The notes beneath the pieces are model-generated. The model was not told the origin of the DNA and ran no database searches. It worked only from the letters and a program-made list of their open reading frames with translations. A stretch of 64,000 bases of DNA, taken from Vespa crabro (Eukaryota > Arthropoda > Insecta > Hymenoptera > Vespidae). Below are positions 22,412 through 33,903 of the stretch, in pieces. Made by a program: the position numbers and the translations under genes. The number at the start of each line of letters is the position of its first letter. The first letter of the stretch is position 1. Location: assembly GCF_910589235.1 (NCBI RefSeq), contig NC_060964.1:5056992-5120991 (forward strand), given 5' to 3'.

Positions 22412-22413
22412 TT
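22367..22413 (+). repeat. A10(TA)nT11 self-complementary run
   Basis: Poly-A, TA dinucleotides and poly-T form a continuous symmetric inverted repeat. Confidence 0.95.
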
Positions 22414-23710
22414 ATAATATAAAGAGAATTTTTTATGTACATAAAGAGAAAGCTGAGATAGAGAAAGAGGCGTAGATAGAAAGAGTTAACGATAATCGTC
22501 GTTAGGTCTTTCGAGAAGAACGTCCTATACCTCGCGTATCTATAACGTTAATGCGTACATAGCTATGTCTTAACGCTATTATACGTGTAAGATTTGCCCT
22601 TCCCTTTCTCTCTTTCTCGTACGTTACTGTTTAATGTTTTTCTTAGCTTTATCGTTAGGATTATCGAAACGATCCTTACGATATTTACAAAGAGTATAAA
22701 ATATTTCTTTAGACTAACATTATTTAAGTAATGACTTTAATAAAATTCTTTTCTATTTCTCTTAAGGTTTATAACTTTAAAAACTTTTTTATAACTTTTT
22801 ATCAATTTATAAAAATGTAATAAATATATACGAAGAGATATTTTGGAGAATAACGATTCAAAAACGAACAAAATTAGAAAATCTTTATGTAATAATAAAA
22901 TTATACTTACATATAAGTACCAATATCTATTCCAATAAATTTTATGGTACGTCGATAACACGATATATGTCCATCGATTATTATCTATGGAATGATATCG
23001 TTTAATTTTGATTAGGCGTGCCGCACCGAGATAATGCACGTGAATGAGGCCACGCGATCGCCCGTAAACTTGGCTATACATGAAAGCGTGATCGAACTCG
23101 ATTATCATCTTAATCACGGCGCTCATATTGAATCGTTCACGAGCGAACGCTCGTCGAGTAAGCTCCGCTCGTCAACCGAGACGACGACGTAAAGTATTCA
23201 GCAGGCTGCTACGTGAAAGTATTTCATATTTAATCGTCGTCACTGTCTAGCAAACGTCGACATGCGAATTCACCACTTCCAAATTTATTCTCTCTTCGTC
23301 GAATTAGAAATTAATGCCGACAGAAAAGTATACTTTCACGTGTACGTCGTCGATAAGAATGAATTTTACAATGTGCGTTGAAGGACAATGAAAATAAATC
23401 ACATTGATCCATGTAAACAATATTAAACGTATATGTATACATTGATATCGGCAATGATGTTATTATTTCTTGAAAGAACAGATAAACAAAGCTTATATTT
23501 TGTTTACATACATGTACCTATCTAGTTTCAACCTTTACATAACCTCGGTTGTAACAGCTACCTATTAGTCATTCATCGACCGTGCTCTTTTAAACATCGT
23601 CGTGCCGATCTACGCCACGTATTTTAATCTATCTTATAGATATTATTCTCACATTTATCATTTATAAATTTAACTTTGTCCAACATAATTAGTAATATTT
23701 ATTCTTTCGT
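22414..23710. other. AT-rich, repeat-poor non-coding stretch
   Basis: Nearly 1.3 kb without arrays. A more complex CpG-containing block lies at 23005-23250. No coding or RNA gene recognised. Confidence 0.55.
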
Positions 23711-24097
23711 AAATCAATCATTTTCTTTAGTAATATTTCAACAAATTTTCGTAAAAAATTCGTCATAATTAATAATATCGAGTATCATTAAAAAACAGGA
23801 TCTTTGAAGAATCATCGACGTATGTTTGACGTAACTTCGTTGTATTAATGAATAATTAATATTCTATTAATCAATAATTTTCTTTAGCATCACTTTCTGA
23901 AGAAACACAACGTACAAGTATTATTAACAAGAGGATCTTCGAAGTATCATCGAAAGCATTCGATCGTTTTATATTTATTTAATTATTAAGTTTATTAGTT
24001 ATTAAATTTATTTTAATTAATAATTCTCCGTATTATTATTTGAAAATATCATTGTTGAGTATAATCAACAACGGAATCTTTAGGATATCATCGAAGC
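23711..24097 (+). repeat. three diverged tandem copies of a ~38-bp module
   Basis: Copies at 23780-23818, 23916-23953 and 24057-24094 align along their length with about 10 differences each, sharing a core close to AGGATCTTTGAAG followed by ATCATCGA. Spacing is 136 and 141 bp. The first two copies also share ATCAATNATTTTCTTTAG about 65 and 45 bp upstream. Spacers are AT-rich. The homology is visible by eye; function is unknown. Old tandem duplication or a repeated binding element are the options. Confidence 0.7.
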
Positions 24098-24934
24098 AAG
24101 ATTTTTCATCAGGTATATAAGTAACGGTGATCTCTCTTTCTCTAAACGTTTTTTTCGCGGTCCAAAGGCCAAGATAGTGTGAGTTGCGATCGACGATAAC
24201 ATAACGCGTCTGTTCGAATCCATTTGGATATCTCTTTTAGTTTCGGTATTCTTATGGGAAACGAAGAGTAAGTTTGGTTTCTATCGATACGACCGATCGT
24301 TTAGATATAATTACTAACAATCCTGAAGGGCTCATGGTATGAGAGCCCTTCCTCGAGATTGGCTATTTCCATGGATCTTGGTGATCGTTAACGAGCCTAC
24401 AAAAGGATAGAAGAAGGATAGAAAAGAAGAAGAAGGATTGTAAAGATAGAAACGGAATTGCTAAGAAAGATGGCGCGCGTTCGTTCTGCCATTCTATAAA
24501 TCCTCTATACAGGGGCTTACGTCTGGTGAGTTCAACGCGAAAATCAATTTCTTTTGCGATTTATAACGATCCTCGTGAACGTTCCACGTCGATGGAAGAA
24601 ATTAGATATCAACGAAGAGCGATTCTCCTTTTTGCGACGATATCACTATGACGCGTACTCTGCCGCGAAATGCGTATAATAGAACACCATCGTCGTCATT
24701 CTCGATTTAACGCGTAACACGTCCTACGCCGAGTTTGAATTAAAACCGGCCGATGGTTTTCAAGTAACACGTACCTTGAAACTACCGAAGAACGATATAA
24801 ATTTCTAACTCGAACGATCGTCGACGTATTTTATCCTGTAGCGTTTCTCCTTTCTCTTTGTAGAAGTTAGTTGAGTTTGCTGTTGGAGTATGATTCGAGT
24901 GATTTAAAAAATCGTAAATCATCGTTGAAAACAA
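24098..24934. other. complex non-coding stretch
   Basis: Repeat-free and CpG-rich from 24150. CCTCTATACAG followed 13 bases later by GTGAGT at 24536 makes a weak splice-site pair. TTTCTCTTTGTAG at 24863 is acceptor-like. No open frame supports either. Confidence 0.5.
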
Positions 24935-24942
24935 GAAAAAGG

Positions 24943-24989
<47 letters not shown>

Positions 24990-24992
24990 AGA
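24935..24992 (+). repeat. (GA)n tract
   Basis: GA dinucleotides in a purine run. Confidence 0.9.
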
Positions 24993-25302
24993 ATCGAAAT
25001 ATATACAAGGAGAATTAATAAAACGTATAGGTTACAGGGTTTCGATAAGGATCGTATAAAAGTTTTGCACCGATATCGTAAATCGATTTCGTATTCTAGC
25101 GTGCTTCCTACGTCTTCTTAAGCGCAGCCTGTGGAGAGACGAGAACGTGAAATTCCAAGCGCGCGAATTAACAAGCTCGTCGCTTCGCACAATCGCTAAC
25201 GGTTGTACGAAGAGAAGGTCGTAACTCCCACGAGGGACGATATTCTCTCGGCTCTATAGGTGGTCATTAGCGTGCGCACGGGTGCCATAATAAAGACGAA
25301 AG
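24993..25302. other. complex CpG-rich block
   Basis: Repeat-free, balanced composition; nothing recognised. Confidence 0.45.
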
Positions 25303-25344
25303 TGAAGAAGAAGAAGAAGAAGGAGGAGGAGGAGGAAGAGGAGA
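25303..25344 (+). repeat. (GAA)n(GGA)n microsatellite
   Basis: GAA triplets change to GGA triplets. Confidence 0.95.
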
Positions 25345-25565
25345 TATGAAGGTAAAAGGTGGACCGGTCGAATAAATTGATAACAAAGGTTCGCTCGTAT
25401 ACCTATTAATTAATTATCATTTCGAAAATATTTTTAAAGAGGATCTCGAGAATAGAATCTTCAAAATTGTTTTGGTTATTCGTGACAACTCCGGTAAAGA
25501 ACGGACGTTTAGCCGCGTAACTTGCCAAGAGTAATGCACTCGAGAGGTGATAACTAACGAAACTC

Positions 25566-25650
25566 GTTTTTCCTTTTTTTTTCTTTTTTTTTTTCTTTTT
25601 TTTTTCTTTTTCTTTTTCCTTTTTTTTTTTTCTTCCTTTACTTTTCTCTT
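25566..25650 (+). repeat. T-rich tract
   Basis: Long T runs with C. Confidence 0.9.
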
Positions 25651-25774
25651 CATTCAACCGGTCGTTCTCGAAGACGCATCGAAATATAAACTGTACGCCG
25701 TGTTTTTACACGTGTTCGTACGGATACCCGAGTTTTTCTATATTTCTGTCTCTGTTTTTATTAAAATGTAAAAG

Positions 25775-26184
25775 GTGCCATTCGAAGCAACGCGTTCAGT
25801 AGATCCGTTTAATAAGGATGATAAAACGACGTTAACGCGAAATTACGAAACGTCCTTTAGGCAGACCTCCTGGACGGTGTTCGGACTTCGGTGTAACCTG
25901 ACGATCAGCGGGTGTCCATTCGAAAAAGTACAATTCGCGCGTTCTCCAATACAAACTCTTTCGTCCATGTACGAGCACGCGCGAAGGAGAGATCGTCTAT
26001 ACTAAATTTCTCCGAGGAGCTCGAAAAATTGGCACTAAAGCCGATGGACGTCTTCATATCCGTGCGTCTCACCGTGCAGTCCGGACCCCGTGCAGGTACT
26101 TCCAACGTCACCACCACCACCACCATCGCCACCACTGTGGATTTGAATATCTCTATAAATAATCGATTATATGGCGGGCGTTAA
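25775..26184 (+). other. coding-like complex block, unrecognised
   Basis: About 400 bp with open frames on both strands and little simple repeat apart from a (CAC)5 run near 26110. One plus-strand frame includes ILNFSEELEKLALKPMDVF and reaches GTGCAG|GTACTT near 26096. Opposing long frames are expected in CpG-rich DNA with few stops, so coding is not established. Confidence 0.12.
26108..26136 (+). repeat. (CAC)n microsatellite
   Basis: CAC triplets with two variants. Confidence 0.85.
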
Positions 26185-26240
26185 ACGTCTTAATGAGCGA
26201 GGCACCGCGTCTTGTCTCTTGGGTAGCCTAAAGACGGTCC

Positions 26241-26483
26241 GTTCTTTTCTCTCTTTCTTTTTCTGATACTCTCTCTCTCTCTCTCTTTCTCTCTAACCCT
26301 CTCTCTTTTTTTCTCTTTCTGTCTTTCTCATTCGTACTTGCACGAAGCAGCTCGTGCTTGCCGTCTCTCCTTCGTGATTATCGTTTCCTTCTCAACGCCG
26401 AGCGGCGAATAAAGACGCTTCGGTGAAACGTGCAAATGGTCGATGAGAATTTAAAAGGAAGTATGTCTGTGTGTGTTTGTGTG

Positions 26484-26529
<46 letters not shown>
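26241..26529 (+). repeat. CT tract, (GT)n and (GA)n
   Basis: Imperfect CT at 26241-26330, unique spacer, (GT)n at 26463-26486 joined to (GA)n at 26488-26529. Confidence 0.9.
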
Positions 26530-27318
26530 CATAGTTCCTTCGGTGATTAGCTGGGAAGATGTTAGAGGAGAATCACATAAGGGCGATAAGATTATCGAGT
26601 GCTCGACGCTTCCGTAAGTTGATCAATCCTTTTTGAAATAAAGAAAATATTCTTTGATTATTATCTCGCGATGAATCCAATATAATGAACTTTGATGATC
26701 GTCAAATAATAAATGTAAAATTTTTCATAGTTTATCTTGAATGGAAAATCTTGAAATTTTTGTTAGATTTTCTCTTGTCAGAACTTAATCGTGATCGTTG
26801 AGAGATATTTTTCTTTCTATAATATTTTTTTGGACGTAACGTTGTGCGGGAGGGAAACTTGGAATGGTCGGACGGTAGTAATTAAACGTCTTAGAAGTTT
26901 GACTTAATTAGTCCCATCGAGAGATGTCTCGAAATATGAGACCACAACGATGAGCAAGAGGAGTTTCTTCGGTCGGCGGAAGTTTGAAGGGTTCAAAGAA
27001 GGACACACCCACGGAAATGTATATCTTCGAAGAGAAGACCAGAAACAAACAGAGCGAATCTACGACGAGTGTCAGAGAGACTTTGGGAAGGTTTCATTTT
27101 CGTTACCTGCACGACTTGTTATCTCTCTGGCGATCTCATTTGGCATTTAAAAGTAACATATACGTTCGTCCTGCGATAGATTAAATATCTAGGGAAAGGG
27201 AAACATTCGTTGCTAACTAAACTTTTCGTCACTATTTAAAAAATTCTTTTAGGTTGTACGAGCACAAAAGGTACACTCATTTTTTCGCCACGCTCGAGGT
27301 AGAATTTTTTTCTTTTTT

Positions 27319-27350
<32 letters not shown>

Positions 27351-29056
27351 TTTTTTCTATCGACGATCCTGCTTTATCGAGTTACTCAAAGCTCCAACGA
27401 GTCTAAAGAAAAAAAGGAACAGAGTTTAAAAGGTATGGCATCTGGAACATCGCAACGTGAGGTATATAATTTAAAAACGTAAAGAGCTTTTGAGAGGCCA
27501 ACTCAACACAAAGGACTGGATGACTGGTGAAAACGTTCATGACGTAATAGATCGCACGGAAATGGCACTCGAGGGTTGTTTCAGAAACGAAGCGATATCT
27601 GGGTCGAGGCTTCGTGAGATTCATTCCCTCATTTTCCACTGCTTTCGTCTTTCTTGTATCTTTGTAAAAATACGCGAGCGATGCAACGTGAACATCTCAT
27701 CCCCCTTTCTGCTTGCTTTCGCCCTGTCACTACCTTTGCTCTTCTTAGGATCTACCGTCATAGTGGTCATCTTTTTTCTCCCTTTTTCTCCTTTTTCTTT
27801 TTTCCTTTCGAGTCCTGTTTTATATTGTAGCAGGTACCGGGAAGACTTCAGAGAAAACCGAGATTTTATCGTGCCGACACGACGAACCGCCAGCTTCGGT
27901 CGGTCTTCGTGTCATCGGTGTCGTTTTTCAAATGGCGCGTCATCTATTTTTCGCGTAAAAAGGAGGAGGAGGATAAGGAAGATGGCGCGCACATCGAAGG
28001 CAGATATTATTTTACACGTCGGACCAAGCGGATTAGGCCGTACGTTTTTTCTTTTTTTTTTCTGTTTTCTTTTTTTTTTTCTTTTTTTGCGATTTTAACC
28101 GCTGAAAATAGAGAAATGAACTAAAGAGAGTGACAGAGAGAAAAAGATTAAAGTAAAAAGTCCTGGCGGTACTTATCTTTCTAACTTTTGATATTCAATT
28201 TGTCAGTTTATTTACAATGCAGTTTTCTTTTACAATCAAATTACTGAGCGTAAAGAACCTGAACAACTATATTATCGAAAAGTGAACAAATTGATTTTGA
28301 AGTATATCGTTTATATTTAGGAGATATTAAAAAGATTTGATTTGGATTTGTTTTATCTTTTTCTTTTACATCCTGATTTTAATGAATCTATCGTATTAAT
28401 GAAATCATAAAAAAAAATCATAAAATATTCGTAAGGAGAAAATAACATGATAGATCTCGAACGCAAAACCAGATAGATTATATGTTCGATTTTACGTATT
28501 TGATATCTGAAAATTTTGTCCTTTTTTTTCCTCTCTCTAGGACGTTTAAAAATTAAGTAATATCGACATCGACAATGTGTAAAGAAAGGGAGAAGTTTCA
28601 CGTGGGTGATCTCGCGCGTAATACAGGGTGTCGGAGGATAAGATATCGGGTGTTGTCGAGGTGGTAGTCTCATCATAGCAAGAGACACCTTATCCACAAA
28701 ATTCGTCTCTCGTTTTACTTAAAACCTAATCTACCGGTTTCGCTACTGTCACGGAAAGGAAAAAAGATGAATAACAAGACAAAAATAAGAAGAATAAAGA
28801 AGATAAAGAAGAAAGGGAAAGGGAAAGGGAAAGGGTGTTCGTTCGAGGAAGGCAAAAAGTCCCTAGGGTCGTTTAATAGGTAGGAAGAAAGGGAGGTGAG
28901 ATGGGGCAAGGATATCGTTTCTCCCACCCTCAACTTCTCGATATATCGAATTACCAACAGGGTTGGAGAAGGAGGAAACTTCGCTATTGGATAGGACGCG
29001 TGCAATGTCAAAGAGGAAGCAGTGATCAGTCTAGGAAGAGCATATCGCTCTAGAAA
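26530..29056. other. non-coding with poly-T and (AAAGGG)4
   Basis: T-rich runs at 27307-27358 and 28045-28088; AAAGGG hexamers at 28812-28835 in a purine tract. A frame spanning 27490-28098 is open for 200 codons but crosses T-rich low-complexity DNA and shows no motif. TTGTAGCAG|GTACC near 27832 resembles a joined acceptor-donor but its donor part is weak. Confidence 0.5.
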
Positions 29057-29057
29057 G

Positions 29058-29101
<44 letters not shown>
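29057..29101 (+). repeat. (GA)20 microsatellite
   Basis: Pure GA dinucleotides from 29063. Confidence 0.95.
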
Positions 29102-29104
<3 letters not shown>

Positions 29105-29469
29105 TGAATGGACAGCTCGAGTAAACTTTATATTAATGCTTCGAGCTCATAAATGCGACGAGCTCATAACACCGACACGTATTAAACGTGTAGGGAGAAA
29201 GGACTAGCGCTTCTCTCAAGCTTCGAAGGACGAGACAAAAAAGGAAAGAGAAAGTGGGACCATAATGTCTCCTTCAAACTAAATACTAGAGTCCATGCTA
29301 TTTAGTTGAATGCCTATACCTTTTGTTTAGACGAAATCTTATTTGCATATATCAGCAGATAATGGGGCAGTACTTTGGAAAGGGTTTGCAATACGAAGAA
29401 AGTTAGAACTACGATCCATTTCTAACGCCTCGTTGTCGGAGAAAGTTGAAGTTTCACCGTTCGATTCGT

Positions 29470-29507
29470 TTCTCTCTCTCTCTCTCTCTCTCTCTTTTTC
29501 TTTCTAG
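29470..29507 (+). repeat. (CT)n microsatellite
   Basis: CT dinucleotides with a T-rich tail. Confidence 0.95.
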
Positions 29508-29799
29508 ATTGTATTCTAGAACCATTGAAGCCAGGACAATGAAAGTTTGGCGTGTGTAGGAGGAAAGGAAGGGAAGTCGACCCTCCAAATCGGATGTTGT
29601 AGTTTGAGGCGAAACAACGGGGCACATAATGGTCGTCTAGGCGACAAACTCGAGCACATAGAGTGCCTCTTACGTGTCCTTCCGCGATGCATAAGTTGGC
29701 TAAGTAAACGCGGCCCACGTTTGCGATCGTAAACGCGCCTCCAACGGCGTCGAACGTCGATAAAACTTAACCTTCTTGCTTTTTTATGTTTTACAAACG

Positions 29800-29850
29800 A
29801 AGAGAAAGAAAGAAAGAAAGAACGAAAAAAAGAAAAAGAAAAGAAAAGAA
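29800..29850 (+). repeat. (GAAA)n purine tract
   Basis: GAAA tetramers, then A-rich purines. Confidence 0.9.
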
Positions 29851-30507
29851 ATACAAACATATAGCCTAGCATAGTCTAGGTCATCGAAATCAACCTCATT
29901 TCGATTTCCTGATCCATCGTGTGGAAAAGATCTCCGAGAAACTTCGTTTCTGATGGATTTCATAGCGCGTACAATGAGTTTCGATCGATTCGTACGTTCC
30001 GTACAAGAGCTATAAGGCTATAATTATTTCCTCTTCTCTATATCTATCGTACTACGCGCATAGGATAGATTTGCCGTTCGATAAAGGAGAAACAGGAAAA
30101 CGTGGCCGCGACTTTGTACGCGATGCCGAGTTCAAATCGGTCCCAGCTAAGAGCCGATCATTATCATCCAGCAGATCGCACAGTATCTCGTACTAATCTT
30201 CGCGATTACCGAGGCCGCCAATATAGCGGCCTGAGAAACCGGTGATTAGAAACGCTTTATTGCTTTACATACGCGCGATCGCTTTGGAATACCATAGACC
30301 GTTCGTTCTTAATCCGATAAAATCCATACGCCGTACGAAGATCGTTTATTGCGAAATCGAACAAAATTTGTATAGGTTTCTATACGAAGATTATAATGTT
30401 CTTTCGTGAGAGTCCTCGTTTCGACAATTTCTAGGTAAAGAGCACGTTATTAGTTTCGTAAATAGAGAAGCTTCGTAAAATTTCATAGTTATTCTCAATT
30501 TTGAAAT
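29851..30507. other. complex block, candidate conserved element
   Basis: No arrays. 30090-30320 is balanced in composition and includes the hairpin at 30212. Conservation cannot be judged from one sequence. Confidence 0.4.
30212..30232 (+). other. 7-bp GC hairpin in a complex block
   Basis: AGGCCGC and GCGGCCT are separated by a 7-base loop. The hairpin lies in a repeat-free block (30090-30320) of balanced composition that looks unlike the surrounding DNA. Confidence 0.4.
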
Positions 30508-30636
30508 ATTATATATATATATATATTCCTATATTGATCGGTAGCCACGAAGATCGGCGCCTTTGTCGAGTCATTGTTTCGCGCATTAGAAAGCCGAAGT
30601 CGAATACCGATATATACCTTGACTGTTCGACACGAA

Positions 30637-30695
<59 letters not shown>
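30508..30695 (+). repeat. two (AT)n arrays
   Basis: (AT)9 at 30508-30526 and (AT)27 at 30642-30695, separated by 115 bp of complex sequence. Confidence 0.95.
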
Positions 30696-30698
<3 letters not shown>

Positions 30699-31050
30699 TA
30701 AGAGGTTTCGTTTGAATTGTATGCGTTTTAACATTTATTGTTTGCTGTGTGCTAGCGAACGTATAAGCGAAGAGAAACAGAGAAGCCAGCTATAAGAGTA
30801 GGAGGAGGAAAAGGAGAAAAAGAGGAAGAGAGGGTGCTTACGAGAGGGAACAAATAGTTGTAAACGCGGGCGAGAAAGGTCTCTTCTAGGAGGCAGCCGA
30901 GCCCCCTATTGTTTTCACTTCTCTGTTGCCTCGATTACACGTATGCCGGGAAACCAAAGGATAACGTATGTACTAAACTCGAATCGATTATTCCCGAGTC
31001 GCTGTAACTCTAATTTGCTATTCGATTCGTAAATATTCTTTAGCGACATC

Positions 31051-31080
31051 GAGAAATAGAGAGAGAGAGAGAGAGAGAGA
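31051..31080 (+). repeat. (GA)12 microsatellite
   Basis: GA dinucleotides. Confidence 0.95.
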
Positions 31081-31454
31081 CACTACGTTGAATATTCAGG
31101 TCGACCTAGATCACGTTCTCCTACGTTCTTTAGAAATCCTTGTTTAGTCGATATTATACGTAACATCGAGCGCTCATTCTTTCTTTTCGCCGTCGTATCT
31201 TTTTTCTTTCTTTTTTCTATTTTTTTTTTTCTCCTAAAGGAACATGTGCATAGAGCAAAAATCGCCGTCGTCAAACACGACCGATACTTTATTTCGTACG
31301 TTATTCGATCAGACTCTGTGTTAAACGTGACGTTGCGACTTAAGAATTACATTGTGTGGCAACGAGATATATCGAGAAGCTACCGCGAGCTTCCGAGCGA
31401 ATCGGTAGCGGTTTGATACGATAGAAGGTATCGAAAGTCGTTAGTCAATGATAC

Positions 31455-31750
31455 AGTTTTCAGTCTTGCCAAGGCGGACTGAGCGTGGGCGAGTGCAGTA
31501 ACGCTTTGTTCTCTGAAGGCGTTCACGCGCGTACATAAACACGAATCTCTTTACAAGTCATCGATCTGGTTCTCTCTTCGAGAATCAGAGAATGGAGAGT
31601 ATCCACTCTTTATCTTTTTTTTTTTTTTCTCAAGTACGCATACTCAGGAAAGTTCCATTCGATCTACAGAAGTAACAGATAGAAGATTTTTAATTCGCGC
31701 TTTTTATATTCAATCGAGATCCATAAAAGCGAAGAAACGAAAAGCGAGCG

Positions 31751-31786
<36 letters not shown>

Positions 31787-31844
31787 AAAGAGAAAGAGAT
31801 AGCTAATCCAAAGACACGCCATCGTTCTTGAGATCTTCTATCGG
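31455..31844 (+). promoter_or_regulatory. possible transcription start and untranslated first exon
   Basis: TTTTCAGTCTTG at about 31458 resembles an insect initiator. It is followed 20 bases later by GCGTGGGCG (31483-31491), the exact EGR-type zinc-finger site. Downstream, past a (GA)n tract, TCGG|GTGAGT at 31844 is a good donor. No coding frame joins them. All parts are short motifs, so this is suggestive only. Confidence 0.12.
31744..31800 (+). repeat. (GCGA)3(GA)n tract
   Basis: GCGA tetramers pass into GA dinucleotides. Confidence 0.95.
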
Positions 31845-32159
31845 GTGAGTGTTTTTTAAAGTCTCCATGTGCGTACTTTACGAGGTCCAATCAGCCATCC
31901 CGAAGATACACACTCTACCAAGAACGCTTACGCTTATCGAAAGGACGCTTACCAGAGCGCACGCGTACGCAAACATCGAGCGAGTACTATACCGTATTAT
32001 AATACCATTGCAGACGTGGTATTAACTTATCATCCGGATGGATCTTCCAATCCCTTCGAACGTTCCCTTCATAGAGTAACTTTGCGCTAGCCTTTTGTCC
32101 ATGTACATATGTACACGTGCATACGTAACATCATCTTCGTTTTTATCATAATATCGTTA

Positions 32160-32209
32160 CTTTTCTTTTCTCTCTTTTTTTTTTTTTTTTTGTTTCTTTT
32201 GTTTTTTTC
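32160..32209 (+). repeat. T-rich tract
   Basis: Contains an uninterrupted run of about 17 T. Confidence 0.9.
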
Positions 32210-32357
32210 TAACAACAAGGAAACAAGGAAAGTATAATATAAGCGGTTATGTGGAGGAGGCCTTTCGAAAACCCGGAAATATTCATCACTGCAGGAAGAT
32301 TTATTTGAATAGAGATCGGAGAGCAGCGCAAATTATGCAAATATGGCGTCTGCGATC

Positions 32358-32360
<3 letters not shown>

Positions 32361-32398
<38 letters not shown>

Positions 32399-32402
32399 CC
32401 TT
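32361..32402 (+). repeat. (CT)n microsatellite
   Basis: CT dinucleotides ending in CCCT units. Confidence 0.95.
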
Positions 32403-32469
32403 TAACTCTCTTTATCTCTCTTTAGTTCGTACTCACGAACGAAGACCAGAGAAGGTTGACGAGGCTTCT

Positions 32470-32818
32470 GATTTTTAATCGCGGTAGACGAGTGCCGGCT
32501 CGATATATCGTGACAATGGCGGGAGCGACGTGCAATTGTGCATTATTCAGTGTGCCCTAGAGGGCCGCCGTTATCTCCTATGTAGCGGCTCTCAGACACG
32601 ACGACTCCGTGGACGGTCGAGCGACGCGAGAGCCGCGACTACTACTCGCGAACGATATTTTACGCTTTAACACGCGAGGGAGTCCGCCGTTTGCCGCCGG
32701 CGGCTACGATGAAAACGACTCTCGAAAGCCACTCGTCTCGCTTGGACCCGCGCCCTATTAATTCCCATGAAAACTCTAATTGTACTCCGACTCCCTCGTC
32801 GCTCTCTCGAACGAGTAG
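32470..32818. other. CpG-rich complex block
   Basis: 350 bp without arrays, GC-richer than the neighbours, holding the CTCF-like site. Could be a promoter or insulator-like element; no transcription start or reading frame is clear. Confidence 0.3.
32551..32570 (+). promoter_or_regulatory. CTCF-like site
   Basis: GTGCCCTAGAGGGCCGCC contains CTAGAGGGC, which fits the YAGRKGGC heart of the CTCF consensus, although the outer positions are poorer. It lies in a repeat-free, CpG-rich block (32470-32700). Confidence 0.25.
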
Positions 32819-32819
32819 G

Positions 32820-32865
<46 letters not shown>

Positions 32866-32905
32866 AAAAGGGTGGAGAGGGAGGAGGGAGAAAAAGAGAT
32901 AGAAA
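32819..32905 (+). repeat. (GA)n purine tract
   Basis: GA dinucleotides to 32862, then mixed purines. Confidence 0.9.
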
Positions 32906-33213
32906 TATTGAACGTGCGATTTTCCGGAAGCGCTCGCGCTTATGAAACTTCATGCCCGCGATTTGACTAGGAGCTAAACGTCGATCGGAGATATTATTTG
33001 TACTATCGTGGTTTCATTATTATTCGTTGATATCGAAATATCGGGGAGAGTACTATGCAAATATAATCGCCTCGTTCCAGCTTTAACTTCTCGTCTGCTA
33101 ATTTTCCACTTTTCTCGATTATTACCTTCGATAATCCCAATAATTTCGATCACACGTCCCCGTTTTATTACAGATTTCGTACAATTATATAGAGCGTACG
33201 TTTATATATCCGA

Positions 33214-33244
<31 letters not shown>

Positions 33245-33287
33245 GTATTTTTCTTTTTCTTTTTTCTTTTTTCTTTTTTTTTATTAT
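33214..33287 (+). repeat. A9(AT)11 then T-rich tract
   Basis: Poly-A, AT dinucleotides, then T runs: roughly symmetric and hairpin-capable. Confidence 0.9.
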
Positions 33288-33619
33288 TACGGTATGTTTA
33301 TCTTCCATATTACTATGGATAGCTAAAATCATCAAGTACGAAATAATAATAAGTTAAATTGAAATTTATCATTAATATTATAAGAATAAGGCGAGATCCT
33401 TTTAGTTTTGATTATTCGTTCAGAAATGTCGATGGGAATTGTTTGTATGAGTACTCAGTTGTCTACTCATTGAAACTAATCTAGGGTATGATTGTAATCG
33501 AGAGTATCCGGCAATAAAAAGACTTACGTATAATACATTATAAACGCATAAAAGTGTACACCTCGGATGGTGATATTCGTATTGACCGAGGAGTGAAACG
33601 AAGAGAATCGGAGAACCCG
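33288..33619. other. AT-rich non-coding
   Basis: No arrays or recognisable genes. Confidence 0.55.
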
Positions 33620-33694
33620 AAAGAGAGAGACAGAGACAGAGAGAGAAAGAGAGAGAGAAAGAGAGCAGGAGAGAGAGAGAGAGAGGGAAGGAGG
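33620..33694 (+). repeat. imperfect (GA)n tract
   Basis: GA dinucleotides with CAGA and AAA interruptions. Confidence 0.9.
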
Positions 33695-33842
33695 CTAACT
33701 CGAGCCCATTGTGCTTGAGCCCATTTGCGAAAGCGCTTAACCGCTTTAACGCTTCGATGGCAAACCTTGTCTACAGGTACAATCACTAGAGAGCCCTGCA
33801 AACCGATTATATCCTCTGTCGACTAACGAAGAATCTACCCTG

Positions 33843-33844
<2 letters not shown>

Positions 33845-33900
<56 letters not shown>
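33845..33900 (+). repeat. (CT)28 pure microsatellite
   Basis: Twenty-eight uninterrupted CT units. Confidence 0.97.

Positions 33901-33903
<3 letters not shown>

Noticed and set aside
24200..24225. TGTTCGAATCCA, like a tRNA B box
   Set aside because: No A box or cloverleaf can be fitted upstream.
27815..27840. TTGTAGCAG|GTACCG as a plus-strand ratchet point
   Set aside because: Donor part is weak and the pyrimidine tract lies too far upstream.
27490..28098. 202-codon plus-strand frame
   Set aside because: Poly-F/L/S segments from T-rich DNA split it, and no motif is recognisable.
28622..28632. TACAGGGTGTC, resembling the start of some insect transposons
   Set aside because: Eleven bases only, with no matching inverted end, target duplication or transposase nearby.
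30120..30160. GAGTTCAAATCGG, like a tRNA T-loop
   Set aside because: No matching acceptor stem or A box.
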